A program made the translations under genes and the position numbers. From positions 2,017,501 to 2,081,500 of the forward strand of contig JAITYX010000064.1 in NCBI GenBank assembly GCA_021018815.1: 64,000 nt of DNA, in the 5' to 3' direction. Position 1 is the stretch's first letter. Each line of letters begins with the position of its first letter. Origin of the DNA: Talinum fruticosum (lineage: Eukaryota; Streptophyta; Magnoliopsida; Caryophyllales; Talinaceae). Below, one piece after another: positions 12,892 through 24,790 of the stretch. The notes below the pieces were generated by a model. The model did not search any database and was not told where the DNA came from. It worked only from the letters and a program-made list of their open reading frames with translations.

Positions 12892-13539
12892 TGTAGGAGG
12901 CAAAAATTCGTTAGCCAATTATATGTCGCCACTTGGAAAATTAATTATTTTATTCCACCTTGCAAATTGCCACGTGTAAAATTGGTCTTGAAAAGCCTTT
13001 AAAATTAAAATCAAAAGAAATCAAATTCGACCAATTAGAAGTTGCCATGTGTCGCTGATGATGCAAGTAAATAGTAAATATTTCTTTTAAGAAATAATTA
13101 CTAAATTATGGGCCCAGGTCCAAAACCCAAACCAAACCCTAGCTTCAAAAAGTTATAAATAGAGGTCATTTCCTCATTTCTTCACACATTCAAGCATCTG
13201 CAAATCCAGAGCTCGGATTGCAAACAACATCCAGCTACCAAGCGCCAAAGATCAAAGTCTCGCAACCGTTCGTAAATCGAGTCAACGATTCAAATTCAAG
13301 ACTCTCAGTACATCCAAATCAAGAACCACTCACTGTTCATCATTTGGCTCTTCATCAACGTTCGAGATCAAGCTACGAAGCCCTCGAATCGTTCAAGTTA
13401 CAAGGAGATTGAATCGGAGGATTACGGTTATTGTATTCAATACGTAGATTGTACTCATTAAACAAAAAATCAATACAAATTATATTTGTTTCCTAATTTC
13501 CTGTCTTTATTTATTTTAGACTCGAAATTTGTGTTTACA
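12892..13539 (+). repeat. 5' LTR of the 13.7-kb retrotransposon
   Basis: It pairs with 25990-26635. It starts TGTAGGAGGCAAAAATTCG, has TATAAATAGAGG near 13156 as the likely promoter TATA, and ends GTGTTTACA. The 5-bp AAATG lies immediately before it. Confidence 0.88.
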
Positions 13540-13621
13540 AATTTTGGCACGCCGGTGGGACCTCTCTCGCCTCTCATCTCTTTCTCCAAACAAATCAACA
13601 CTTTTCACCTTTGAAGAATAC

Positions 13622-15985
13622 ATGGCTCCCAAGAATGCCGTCGCTCAATCTTCAAAGAACAAAACTATTGGATCCACTTCTCGGGGATCCACCAACGCTG
13701 GCGATACATCTAGCAGAATGATAACCTGAAGTATGGCAAGAGCTACTGCGCACTGTTGCTACAAAAGAACCAAGTGTAGCTGCATCATTACCGCTACGTT
13801 CAATTCGAAGCCTTGACTCCAACTCTGCTCAAGGGAGTTAATCAAACCGGGTCGCATATCAATTTGAAAGAGAGAGTTGTTCCTGTTTTCAACTTGAAGC
13901 GAGACGATTCCTCGCGGGATGGACAAACTCCAAGCTCACACCAACCCTATCTTCATGCTTTCTAGTGAAGAAGCCGACGGCTATGCCGGTGGGGATTCTA
14001 CACCTCCATCTCCCAAAGACTCTTTGTTTTCTCATTCTAAAGTCTGAATCCTCTAACGCTCGTCATTATGCCAGTAATGATGATAGGAGCCATGAATATT
14101 GAAGAACAACTCGAATGAGATGAAGGAAACACTAGCAAGACTTGCTAGAGAGAGCGCGAAAAGGATGCACAAATCAAGCTTCAAAGCGAGCAAATTGCTA
14201 GTCCGACAAAGAAGTTGGAGAAGAAGTCATCCGAAGCTTCTAATAAAGGCTCGGACAACGAGGGGTCCGATAAGGAGTCTAACCACGATGAAGAATCCGA
14301 CGATGAACCTAAAGAGACTCCACCGACTTCAATGTCCGTTGAACAAATCCGAACTTAATTGCAAAGGCCGTCAAGAATTAGCTAGGAGAAGGGTCTCGTA
14401 AGTCTCACCTATACACGAAGCCCTACACTAAGAGGATTGATGCCTTAAGAATGCCTCATGGCTATCAACCACCAAAATTCCAACAGTTCGATGGTAAAGG
14501 CGATCCTAAGCAACACATTGCACACTTCATCGAAACATGCAGCAATACGAGCATGGAAGGAGATGGGTTGGTAAAACAGTTCGTTCGAACTACGAAAGGA
14601 ATTGCTTTTGGCTGGTACACGGACTTAGAGCGAGAATCCATCAACAAGCGGGAGCGAGATGGAACAAGAATTCCTTAACGGGTTCTATAGCACCCAACGC
14701 GTTGTTAGTATGACGGAGTCGACTAATGCAAGGCAGCGAAAAGAGGAACCAGTTCACGAGTACATCAATCGTTGGAGAGCCCTCAACCTTGAATGCAAGG
14801 ATAGATTGTCCGAAGCATCTGCTTGTGGAAATGTGCACTCATGGCATGGAATGGGACTTGCTTTACATTCTACGGTGAGCAAGCCAAGAACTTTTCGAGA
14901 ATTGGCTACTAAGGCTTATGACATTGAAATGAAAATAACAGGCCGTCGTAACAAGTCTTCCTCCTTATATGAATCAAAGAAAGATCGGGCGAGTACAAGA
15001 ATAGTACTAAGTCTTCAAAAACAGAGTCAATGTATATTTCCACTGGAGAGCCGGTGCAAATTTCTGGAAAGCCCAAGTCAAAGCAAAAGAAGATCATATA
15101 CTCTAAGGATGTCGTGAAGAAGCGTCCCACACTAAAAGAGCTTCAGGAGAAGAAGTACCCATTCCCGGACTCGGACTTGTTAGGAATGTTAGATGACTTG
15201 TTAGAAAATAAGGTGATTGAACTTCCTGAACCAAAACAGATCGGAAGAAGCGAGAAAAGACTTCGATCCAAAATATTGTCGATACCATAGGGTTATTAGT
15301 CACCCTCTTAAGAAGTGTATCACACTCAAGGAACGCATTATGCGATTAGTCGAAGATGGAAAGATCATATTAGATGTGGATGACACAGTCGAGACCAATT
15401 ATACCTCCATCCAACTAGAGAACCCTCCAACTCGGTCTCCCAAAATAGAGTTGCTTACACTTCAATTTGGAAATCCGGAACCAGTGATCTTGCCATTAAC
15501 GGTACAAGCACCGCATATGGAAGTCAATCCTACTGTAGATATTCCGAGATGAAGATCAAGAAGGATGGACCCTAGTCACTCGTCGAAGGCCAAGGAGACA
15601 AAGTCATGTTCAATCACCATTTGTCCATCGTAGAAAAAGGCAAAGCGGAAGGAAGAATCCTAGGCATATGAAGAACAAGAAAAGGTCAAAGGTAAGCAAA
15701 AACAGGAAATCCAACTCTGTTAACTTATTTGAACAAGAGCCACTTGTTCCAATCACCTTAGAGGAGTTCTTCCCGACAAATTTCTTTAAGAAAGTCACGG
15801 TGAACATGACTTCGTGTTTAGAACCCGAAGATGAAGAAGAGGTGGAGGACAATGATGATGAAGATGTCCAACCTACCGCAAGGTCCTCGGTGTTCGATAG
15901 GTTGCGGTCGTCTACCTCGGAAAGACGCCCTTCCGTGTTCACGAGAATAGGAGGAGGCCAAAATCCCAAACCCTTGGTATTCTAT
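13622..15985 (+). pseudogene. retrotransposon gag-type polyprotein, frameshifted
   Basis: A start at 13622 gives MAPKNAVAQSSKN, and then the frame breaks repeatedly. The clear gag region is at 14451-15000: MPHGYQPPKFQQFDGKGDPK and FYSTQRVVSMTES in successive frames. Next come a TLKELQEKKYPFPDSDL stretch (15130-15180), a YCRYHRVISHPLKKC segment (15276-15316) that resembles a degenerate zinc-binding motif, and an acidic region near 15820-15870. Several frameshifts and stops interrupt it, so no full product can be made. Confidence 0.75.
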
Positions 15986-16254
15986 AGAATAAAAGGAAGC
16001 AGGTAGTCAAGACCTTCATTTTTCAGCAAAATCAAGAAGGAAAAAGATGTGTTTAAGTCATCGCCAGTTCATCAAAAAGACTCGGTGTTCAATCGTCTTG
16101 GCGATACAAATGAAGTACAAAGTTCTATCCCTTCCCACATGAAGTGTGTCTCAACACTGGACATAAAGATAGATGGCTCGCTGAGAGTAAAAAGACGCAC
16201 TCGTGGTCCTTACAGGTCAACCAGGTGATATTTTCGATTGCTTTCGTCCGAAGT

Positions 16255-16442
16255 AGAACATTAGGTACTTCCGGTAAGAAAGTGATCATCATGTCTCACA
16301 AGATTGGAATCAAGATCACTTCAAAGTGGGATGATCCCTATGCGGTGCGAGAAGTCTACACAAATGGTGCCTACAAGACAGTCTATATTGAAAGGGTATG
16401 AGTTGATCCCGTAAATGGAAAATTCTTGAAGTTTTATTATTC
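16255..16442 (+). pseudogene. C-terminal tail of retrotransposon pol (post-integrase), remnant
   Basis: The plus-strand frame near 16310-16400 reads ITSKWDDPYAVREVYTNGAY followed by KTVYIERV. This resembles the tail after the integrase chromodomain-like region in gypsy polyproteins. It lies only about 300 bp after the gag-side sequence, so roughly a whole protease-RT-RNaseH-integrase block is missing between them. Confidence 0.65.
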
Positions 16443-16728
16443 TTGAACATTGTTGCATGTAAGCTCCTAAGCAAGAGCCTAAACTGCACATTCTTGCAAG
16501 TTGAAATTAAATGTACTACTCCTGGCCGCAAGAGTATAAAGCGTGAACGGCGAAAAAATTTCAATAAAATAATTCATTCCTTTCGGCTTTACGTGTGGCT
16601 TGATCCTTTAGATATTATATTCCCTTGAGGTACATAGGTAGTTTAAGAATAAACTTGAGCACACAAAAAAAAAAATGCCAACATAAAATAATATCAAAGT
16701 TCAAGACACCTAAGTCAACAAAATGCGG

Positions 16729-17130
16729 GACTCTCAAGTCACGAAACTCAAGACTCTCAAGTCCCACAAATTTAAGACTCTCAAGTCACACAAATTGAAG
16801 ATTCTCAAGTCACATAAACTCAAGACTCTCAAGTCATACAAATTGCAGACTCTCAAGTCATGTAAAATCAAGACTCTCAAGTCACACAAATTGAAGACTC
16901 TCAAGTCAAACAAATTCAAGATTCTCAAGTTACCCAAATTAGAGACTCTCAAGTCTCTAAAAGGACTCTTAGGTCAATAAAAGTACCCTCAAATCACTCA
17001 AATTTAAGACTCTCAAGTCATATAAGTTCAAGACTTTCAAGTCACATAAACTCAAGACTATCAAGTCAAACAAAGTGCAAGTTTGAACGACTCTCAAGTC
17101 ATTCAAATTAAAGATTCCCAAGTCATCAAA
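16729..17130 (+). repeat. 24-bp minisatellite array in the retrotransposon
   Basis: About 16 copies of a 24-bp unit, roughly AAGACTCTCAAGTCACACAA plus four bases, degenerating towards the right. The unit length is a multiple of three, so the array stays open in frame as a KTLKSHKL-type 8-residue repeat on the plus strand (16723-16980) and also on the minus strand (16734-16952). Confidence 0.85.
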
Positions 17131-17236
17131 TAGATCATTTAGTCATTGAAAGAGGTTTAACCCGTTCATACACCCTAAAAACAAGTAAGCCATGCAAAGG
17201 ATTAAACAAAAGTCAATTTTCGGATAATTGGCTCCA

Positions 17237-18350
17237 ATGACTCGGAATGGAATAAATCGTTCGACGTCCGTGGGTCGAATAAATCGGATGGCCCGTTTCA
17301 AGACTCGGAATCAAATAAATCGTTCTAACATCTCTAAATCGGATAAGTCGGATGGCCGTTCGAAGCTTTGAGTCGTTTGGGTCGAATAAATCGGATGGCT
17401 CGTTTTGAGACTCGGAATCGAATAAATCGTTCTAACGTCTCTAAACCGGATAAGTCGAATGGCTTGTTTTGAAACTCTAAGTCGCCCGGGTTGAATAAAT
17501 CGAATGGCTCGTTTTGAGACTCGGAATCAAATAAATTGTTCTAACGTCTCTAAACCGGATAAATCGGATGACTCGTTCGAAACTCTAAGTCGCCCGGGTT
17601 GAATAAATCGGATGACTGTTTTGAGACTTAGAATCAAATAAATTGTTCTAATGTCTCTAAACCGGATAAGTCGGATGGCTCGTTCGAAGCTCTAAGTTGC
17701 CTGGGTTGAATAAATCGGATGGCCCGTTTTGAGACTCGAGAATCAAATAAATTGTTCTCACGTCTCTAAACCGAATAAGTCGGATGGCTCGTTCGAAACT
17801 CTAAGTCGCCCGGGTTGAATAAATCGGATGGCTCGTTTTGAGACTCGGAATCAAATAAATTGTTCTAACGTCTCTAAACCGGATAAGTCGAATGGCTCGT
17901 TCGAAGCTCCGAGTCGCTCGGGTTGAATAAATAGGATGGCCCGTTTTGAGACTCAAAATCAAATAAATTGTTCTAACGTCTCTAAACCGGATAAGTCGGA
18001 TGGCTCGTTACGAAGCTCTAAGTCGCCCGGGTTGAATAAATCGGATGGCTCGTTTTGAGACTCGGAATCAAATAAATTGTTCCGACGTCTCTAAACCGGA
18101 TAAGTCGGATGGCTCGTTCGAAACTCGAGTCGCCTGGGTTGAATAAATCGGATGGCCCGTTTTGAGACTCGGAATCAAATAAATTATTCTAATGTCTCTA
18201 AACCGGATAAGTCGGATGGCTCGTTCGAAACTCGAGTCGCCCGGGTCAAATAAGACGGATGGTTTGTTCCGAGACTCGGAATCGAATAAATCGTTCGACG
18301 TCTCTCGGGTTGAATATGTCGAATGAGTTGAATGGCTCGCTTTGATGTTT
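17237..18350 (+). repeat. 108-bp tandem repeat array in the retrotransposon
   Basis: About ten copies of a unit of about 108 bp. Each copy contains GAGACTCGGAATCAAATAAA, TCTCTAAACCGGATAAGTCG and CGCCCGGGTTGAATAAATCG. The spacing of GACTCGG is 108-109 bp (17302, 17410, 17519, 17626). Such arrays are common near the 3' end of plant gypsy elements. Confidence 0.85.
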
Positions 18351-19005
18351 CGAGTCAAGTGTTGACGTGAATGATTCACTTTGAATAACAGGAAAGTTTG
18401 CAAGAACGACATTAGCAAAAAAAAAAAAAGAAAAAGAAAAAAAAGAAAGAGACTAAAGTAGGAGGTAAAGGCGACAGACATTCCGCCTCAACTCTAGTAA
18501 GACCTTACTCCCGAACAAGGAAACAACAGTACTGCTCGAGCATTTAGTGAGCATTCATGGATAATTTTCCCCACGCTTTATAGATCTTGGTCCAGGATAT
18601 GTTGGCACAAGAGGAACCAAATTTGCATCTCAATGATAATTTTCAACAAAATCACGAAAACTTTGTCTAATGATGATATTACATATGATCATGAACAAAA
18701 CTTTGGAAGACACCCTTTCAGCCTTGATTTATTTGAGCATATCTAAACTCACCAAATCAGAAAAGTAGATAGCTACGAGACGTAAGCAAGCCTCGGCAAA
18801 AGAAACACAGAGCAAGCCATATATATATAAAAAAAAAAAAAAGAAGAGAATGAAGAAAAAAGATAAACCTCAAACCGTCACAAGTATCCGAAGACAAAGA
18901 AGCACAAGGGGCAAAAACCGAACGTAGCACAGGGAGCAAAATCAATAAGCTGTAATATGTTTATATAGGCGTCTCCCGGCCTAGCTTTACATTCTCACTC
19001 GATTA
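18351..19005. other. retrotransposon 3' internal sequence, no gene
   Basis: Non-coding continuation of the retrotransposon up to the Mutator-like element. It contains A-rich runs (18417-18450 and 18830-18870) and no recognisable coding potential. The minus-strand open frame at 18068-18481 is a by-product of the tandem array. Confidence 0.5.
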
Positions 19006-19014
19006 CAAACACTT

Positions 19015-19207
19015 CGAGTCCTCGGATATTCTTGCCCTTAAAGTGTTCGAGAAATACGGCTTTGCCCCCAATTGTTTTTCCGTTTATTCGTGCCATTAAT
19101 TAAGTAAAACCATGCAAAATTTACCCTTGGGGCCCACAAAAAGTGGTTTTAGACGATTTTTAACTATTTTTCATTTTTTTAACCGGTTTTCATTTTGGGC
19201 AGCGTTA
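19015..19207 (+). repeat. left terminal inverted repeat of the MULE
   Basis: It pairs in inverted orientation with 24589-24781. It is preceded directly by CAAACACTT at 19006-19014. Confidence 0.85.
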
Positions 19208-19759
19208 GGCAAGTAAAAAAAATGAAAAATTTGAAAAATGTTTTTGTATTCCCTCGAAGGACTTTATTTCCTATCAAACTATTCACTCCTCCCAAGTCAC
19301 TCATCATCATCTCCCTCCCGCTCGCTCCCTCTCTCTCTCCTTCCCTCTCGTTCTCCATTAAAACCTTAAATTTCAAGCAACGATCGTGAAGAAGAAGAAG
19401 AAGAAGGGGTAGTCATTTGCGAAAATTACAACACCGAAGAAGAGGAGGCTTCGAGGCTTGTTCAATTCCGCTAATCTTCGGGTATTCTCCTTACCAAGAA
19501 TGGTGAAACGTGGGTTTTTATATTTCGAAAAATCATAATAAACGAAGAAATTAAATGTAGATTGTTGGAATGAGTTTATTTTTCTAAAGCATGCAGTAAA
19601 AACTTGATGTTTATTCAAAAGTTTTGATTTTTGGGTGAATGTGGGATTACTCTGTCTCTCTGTTTTGGGTGACAAGATCTGATTTTTTTAATAAAGTTTG
19701 GGTTTTTGTAATGAAATTATGTTGTTGATGTATTATAATTTCGTATAATTTGTATCCGG

Positions 19760-22700
19760 ATGTCCGTGAAGGTTAGTGTGGTTATAAATCATGGTGGGGA
19801 ATTTGAGCAAGGGTCATTTTTAGTATATCGTGAGGGGAATGCTATGTATATCCAGTATGTGGACCCCGATTATCCGAGTGTGGATGACATAAAGGAAATG
19901 GTTATGAAGTTAGGGTACTTAGAGGAGAGAATTAAAATTGTGTATTATTGCAATCCGGATAAACCTTTCGCAGAGAGTCTTGTAGCCATTGAGAGAGATG
20001 AACAAGTTCATGATATACTTACTATTATTGAACAACAGAATTTTGTTGAGTTGTATATTGAACATAATGATGCAGTTGATGATTGTGGAAAAAATGGAGG
20101 TAAGGATGTTGAAGATGAGGGTGAGTTTATTAAGGGTGATGGAACCACCCTTTTGATGACCTAGAAGGTTTATCCGATGATGATAATTGGTTGAATTCAG
20201 AGGATGAAGATAATGAAGAGTATGTTAAGGTTAAGGAAGAGAAGAAAAAATTGAGGGAAGATGTTGTGAAAAATATGCGGTTAATTAATGAGAACAATGC
20301 AACTCGTAGATACACCTAACTTAGAACATGAATCGGACTATGCAGAGAGCCCTTCATTCGAGTCAAGTGATGAAAATCAAGACTCAAACAAGAGAAAGAA
20401 AAAGAAAAGGATAAAGTACCCTAGATATAAAGGCAGGGCAGTACTTAAAGATTACGAGCTGGAGGTTGGGATGTATTTCGTTGATAAGAAAGAATTTAAG
20501 AAAGTTGTGGATGATTATAAGATATTTAGAGGATACAATTTAAAGGTTGGGAAAAGTGATAAGGGTAGGTTGAATTACCACTGCTCAGCTTGAGAATTGT
20601 GAGTGGTATGTTCATTGTTCTTACTATGGGACAACTAAGTGTTGGCGATTAAAATTATGAGAACACCACATACATGTATCCCATTTGGTGTGGAAGGGGA
20701 GAAGACAAGGATGAACACTGTGTGGCTTGCAAGTGAATACACAGAGACTTTTAGGGTTATGCCTACTTTGAGGGTAAGGGCTTTTCGGGAGGTGGTTTTG
20801 AGGGGAAAAATTACATGCCCTCGAAGGCTATGTGTTTAAGGGCTAGGAATTTGGTATTGAGAGCCATTGTTGGAGACTACAAAGAACAGTTTGGATTGTT
20901 AAGGGATTATGCATATGAGGTATTCGAGCAGAACAGTGGGTCAACAATCAAGTTTGCAACAACCAAGACTTAGGAAGGGTATATTTTCAAATCATTGTAC
21001 ATGTGTGTAGGGTGCCCGAAGAGAGGATTCTTAGCAGGGTGCGGATGGGTTTTATCACTTGATGCATGCTTCATTAAAGGACCATGGAATGGTCAAGTGT
21101 ATGTGGCTATAGGCAGTGGTGCAAATAATCAGATGTACCCTATAGCTTGGGGTGTATCTCAAGTTGAGAATGCTCGCTAGTTGGACATGGTTTACCAAGT
21201 ACTTAATTGAAGACCCGCATATTGGTGATGGGGATGGTTGGGTTATCATATCTCGATCAGCAAAAGGTTAGTATTATACTCAAATATTGATTGATTTACT
21301 TACAATTCACCTGATTGCATTTTTATATAATGTATTACTAACATTGTTTTCTTAATAGGGTCTTATGGATGCGATTTCAACGCTCTTGCCAAAATGTGAG
21401 CATAGACTTTGTGCTAGACATGTCTATGCAAATCTTAGGAAGACCTGGAAAGGATTGGTGTATAGGGATGCCTTCGGAATCTTGCTAAGAGCACAAATGA
21501 GATGCAGTTCAATAAGTATAAGCAAGAAATCCATAACTTAGACCTCGCTGCATGGAACCATTTAGAGAGAAAGGATCCTAAACATTTTTGCCGAAGTTTC
21601 TTTTCCATAACAGTGAAGTGTGATTCTCGTGGACAATAATATGGCAGAAATCTTCAATGGAAGTATAGTTGCAGCTAGGTACAAGCCAATTCAGACAATG
21701 CTTGATGATATTTACAATTTCGTGATGAATAGGATTGCTAAAAGACAAGGATGGGCTGCAACTTTAGATCATCCAATCTGCCCTAGAATATTCACTAAGC
21801 TGCAAGCCAAAAAGATCAATCCAGATTTTGGATTGCACCGAGGGCTGGAAATGGGTTGTATAGTGTTAAGCATGGGATGGAAGGGTTCGTTGTGGACATG
21901 AATGAAAAAGTTTGTTCTTGCAGACATTGGCAACTAAGTGGCATCCCATGCCCCCATGCTATATCTATTATGAGGCTTGAGAGGTTAGACCCTGTGAGCT
22001 ATGTTCATGAGTGTTACAAAACCGAGTTTTTGAGGAACACATATGCACATATTCTCCATCCCCTTAATGGGAAGGACATGTGGGAAAAGGCAGGTGGGGA
22101 GGCAATCACTGCACCAAAGTTCAAGTTTAGGAAGAAATTGAATCAATTGTGGAAAAGGAGGCTTGAAGAAGGAGAGAAAAAGACAAGCAAGCAAAGCATC
22201 TAAGAGAGGAGGTGTAGTGCACTTGCTCTATCTCGTGGTCAAGAAGGGCATAACTCTTTGACATGCCCTCATAAGGTATCCCACTCTAAGTTCATGATGA
22301 ATTTTGATATTATGATATCTATAATGTTAGTTATGCACCAATTTTCAATGACAGCTGCACTTGTACATGCCAAAAAGGAAGAGACACAGGGGGCCATCAA
22401 GAAGGACAGGTCTAAGGACACAAAAAGCAGTCGGTTCCAAGGGTGCACAAACAACTAAGTTGCAAGTATGGTTAGATATTTTAATGAATTCAGTTATGAA
22501 TCTTCTAGTTGTCACTTATCAAAATAAATTATCTTCATTTAGGTGAGAAGACCATCATCCGCCTCGTTGTAGATGCCTCATCTCAACCAATCCTGCGTTG
22601 CTCACATAAAATTCATCCGCCCTGTTTTGCCAACTTCTCGGCCAACCGAGTTACTCACACAAGAATCATCTCGCCCTGCCCATGTTTTGGCCAAATTCGA

Positions 22701-22900
22701 GCGGACTCGAATATGTCAGCAGAAGAAAAAGACATCAGCTCCTGTTCGCCAACGAAGGGAGCCTTTCACGTAAGAAAATAAAGAAAAGCCCTTCAAAGAC
22801 AAGGTCGTCTTCTTCCACTTCAATGTCACCTTTGAGAAGATCTAACAGGATGATAAAGGCTTTATTTCCAACTAAGACATATATTGTCATCGATGAATGA
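19760..22900 (+). pseudogene. MuDR-family MULE transposase, frameshifted
   Basis: The domains occur in the expected order. An N-terminal PB1-like domain lies at 19760-20090 (MSVKVSVVINHGGEFEQGSF). An acidic linker follows. The MuDR DNA-binding region is at about 20440-20700 (YELEVGMYFVDKKEFKKVV, then NCEWYVHCSYYGTTKCWRL). The MULE DDE domain is at about 21000-21480 (LSLDACFIKG for the first Asp; NNQMYPIAWGVSQVENAR). A SWIM zinc finger is at about 21910-21965 (CSCRHWQLSGIPCPHAI), with a basic C-terminal tail after it. A 92-bp intron fits at 21267-21358 and would rejoin QKGLMDAI. Frame breaks lie near 20145, 20325, 20590, 20840, 21180, 21254 (at the second DDE aspartate) and 21480 or later. It is therefore inactive. 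Confidence 0.85.
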
Positions 22901-24062
22901 AAAGTGTTGGCAAATGTAGTAGGAAATATGTAGTAGGCTAAACCGTAGATATATTATCTTCTGGACAACATTGCTTTTAGATTGAATTCCTCAAGGTTGT
23001 TTTTGGACAGACATGTACAAAATGTATAGTACAACCGAGTTGTGATTTTTGGGGTATATGCTTCAATGCTATCTACAGGGGTAAATACTTGAAATGCTCA
23101 ATGTCATTTTTTGGACAGAACTAGCAATGACAATGATATTGCCTAAGTTGTGAATTTTCACTTATTTGTGATTATGCTCTCCAGGATTTTAATTTTCGAT
23201 TATTGATTATTACCTTGCAAGTCACCCTATGAATAAGGGTTACATCACCTTGCCAATAGCGAGACATCACTATCAAGTATTACTTCAATACATTTAGAGA
23301 ACCTCTTTCCTATTCTTCCTATACAGATGATTCTTACTAGAACCGCCTCTTTTGTGTTCTTAACCGCCCTACTTGCATCCGACATCAACTTGCTGAAAAC
23401 CACCTCATTCCTCTCGCCTCCAAATCTCATAAAGCATAGATAGCATGGCATTTTTGACAACTCACTTTTGATACTTTGAAATATGATCAAAATCCCTTGC
23501 TCGTGAACCTTATGTCAAGCCACTTAAAAACTTCATCTCTAATGTGTCTCCTAATTACATTTGTTGTGCCACAAGATCGTTTAACTTTCGATATAAAAAT
23601 GCTCATTTCATAAATTATAAACAAACAACATAAAACAAATTATGTATTAAACATAAAAGAATCATATGAATCAAACTTCGATTTCATTCCATCGGATCAT
23701 GACTACAACAGTTAGTCCAAAATACGTTCACTTCCCACCCCCAAAAGATACATTTCTCAAACAAAAAAATTTACAATTCACCTAAATCGGATCAAATTTT
23801 TCACATGCATTCTTCAAAATTCACCAATCCCTCCAACACAAAATATATTATCCTAAATCACATCCTCTTACCCATTCCTAACTCACAAATGCACCTACGA
23901 ATAGATACTCTTCCCTTTTGCAACTAACCCAAAGATAATGGCAATCACAACACAGAATAAGCATCATCGGAATCATAAAAATCCTCTCTCTGTTCACATA
24001 TCCATGGACCTCCATTTTCAACTTTTTATTCTTCCCCTTCAACTTCCTCAATTCCTCTGTCT
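22901..24062. other. MULE interior, no gene supported
   Basis: Sequence between the transposase remnant and the antisense GRF frame. A minus-strand open frame at 23245-23490 has no recognisable domain. Some of 23938-24062, read on the minus strand, could be a frameshifted coiled-coil tail of the GRF protein. Confidence 0.4.
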
Positions 24063-24338
24063 CTACTCGCTGTTCGTTGCTTCAAACTCCGCAGCTTCTT
24101 CAACATCTCGACTAAGAACTTCATTTTGCACAATCAACCCTACTACCATCGATCTTATGTTGTCACAAAGAGAGTCATCCACCCATTCAAAATAATTACA
24201 ACCCCCAACCATTTCATACGTCTTGCACCTCGCGAACCTCCTCACAGGATTCTTCGTTGTCATGCTTGTCAAAATTATGCATTTCTTTCCACATTTGCAT
24301 CGCCTCCGACAATCGAAAAACAAGGACAAGAACGGCAT
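24063..24338 (-). CDS. GRF-type zinc-finger protein carried by the MULE
   Basis: A start at ATG 24338 gives a 91-residue frame. The open frame continues upstream to 24479 without an ATG. It contains a GRF zinc-finger pattern: CKCGKKCIILTS, then NPVRRFARCK, then GGCNYFEWVDD. The domain's Cys residues and the FEWVD end are retained. GRF fingers bind single-stranded nucleic acid in other proteins, and small plant GRF proteins are frequent passengers of plant transposons. It lies antisense to the transposase near the right TIR, in the position of a second MULE gene. Plant relatives usually continue into a coiled coil; here the frame stops early, so a truncation is possible. Whether it is expressed is unknown. 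Confidence 0.6.
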   Translation of the reverse strand: MPFLSLFFDCRRRCKCGKKCIILTSMTTKNPVRRFARCKTYEMVGGCNYFEWVDDSLCDNIRSMVVGLIVQNEVLSRDVEEAAEFEATNSE

Positions 24339-24588
24339 GCATGAATTGGGCTTCGAGCAGATGAACTTGACATTTTTCACTATAATTGTGGTCGATTTTG
24401 GATGAATTACGAAACCCCTAAACCAATTTCCAAAATCAGCTTTCCCTTTCCCCCAATTTGATATCCCCTTCTCTCTCAAACCCTAGCCCCTCAACTTCGA
24501 AAACCTTGGCATTTGGAGGGAAATACCTAAATGCTTCCTCTAACTTTTTAATTCCCAATATATGACTAATCCCTGCCCGAAACATGCT

Positions 24589-24781
24589 CAACACTGCCCA
24601 AAATGAAAACCGGTTAAAAAAAATGAAAAATAGTTAAAAATCGTCTAATACCACTTTTTGTGGGCCCCAAGGGTAAGTTTCCATGGTTTTACTTGATTAA
24701 TGGCACGAATAAACGGAAAAACAATTTGGGGGCCAAACTGTATTTCTCGAACACGTTAAGGGCAAGAATATCCGAGGACTC
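24589..24781 (-). repeat. right terminal inverted repeat of the MULE
   Basis: Inverted partner of 19015-19207. It ends CCGAGGACTC and is followed by the 9-bp duplication CAAACACTT (24782-24790). Confidence 0.85.
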
Positions 24782-24790
24782 CAAACACTT

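Larger units (their letters stand above)
19015..24781. mobile_element. Mutator-like element (MULE) inside the LTR retrotransposon
   Basis: The terminal inverted repeats are about 190 bp (19015-19207 and 24589-24781). They share, in opposite orientation, GAGTCCTCGGATATTCTTGC, GGGCCCACAAAAAGTGG and CCGGTTTTCATTTTGGGCAG. A 9-bp target duplication CAAACACTT lies at 19006-19014 and 24782-24790, the length typical of Mutator. It carries a degraded MuDR-type transposase on the plus strand and a GRF zinc-finger frame on the minus strand. Confidence 0.9.

Noticed and set aside
16729..18350. Regular repeats that could suggest a CRISPR array
   Set aside because: The units are head-to-tail without unique spacers, they lie inside a plant retrotransposon, and the window is eukaryotic.
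18068..18481. Minus-strand 137-codon open frame
   Set aside because: It runs through the 108-bp array and an A-rich tract and has no domain; it is a by-product of the repeat period.
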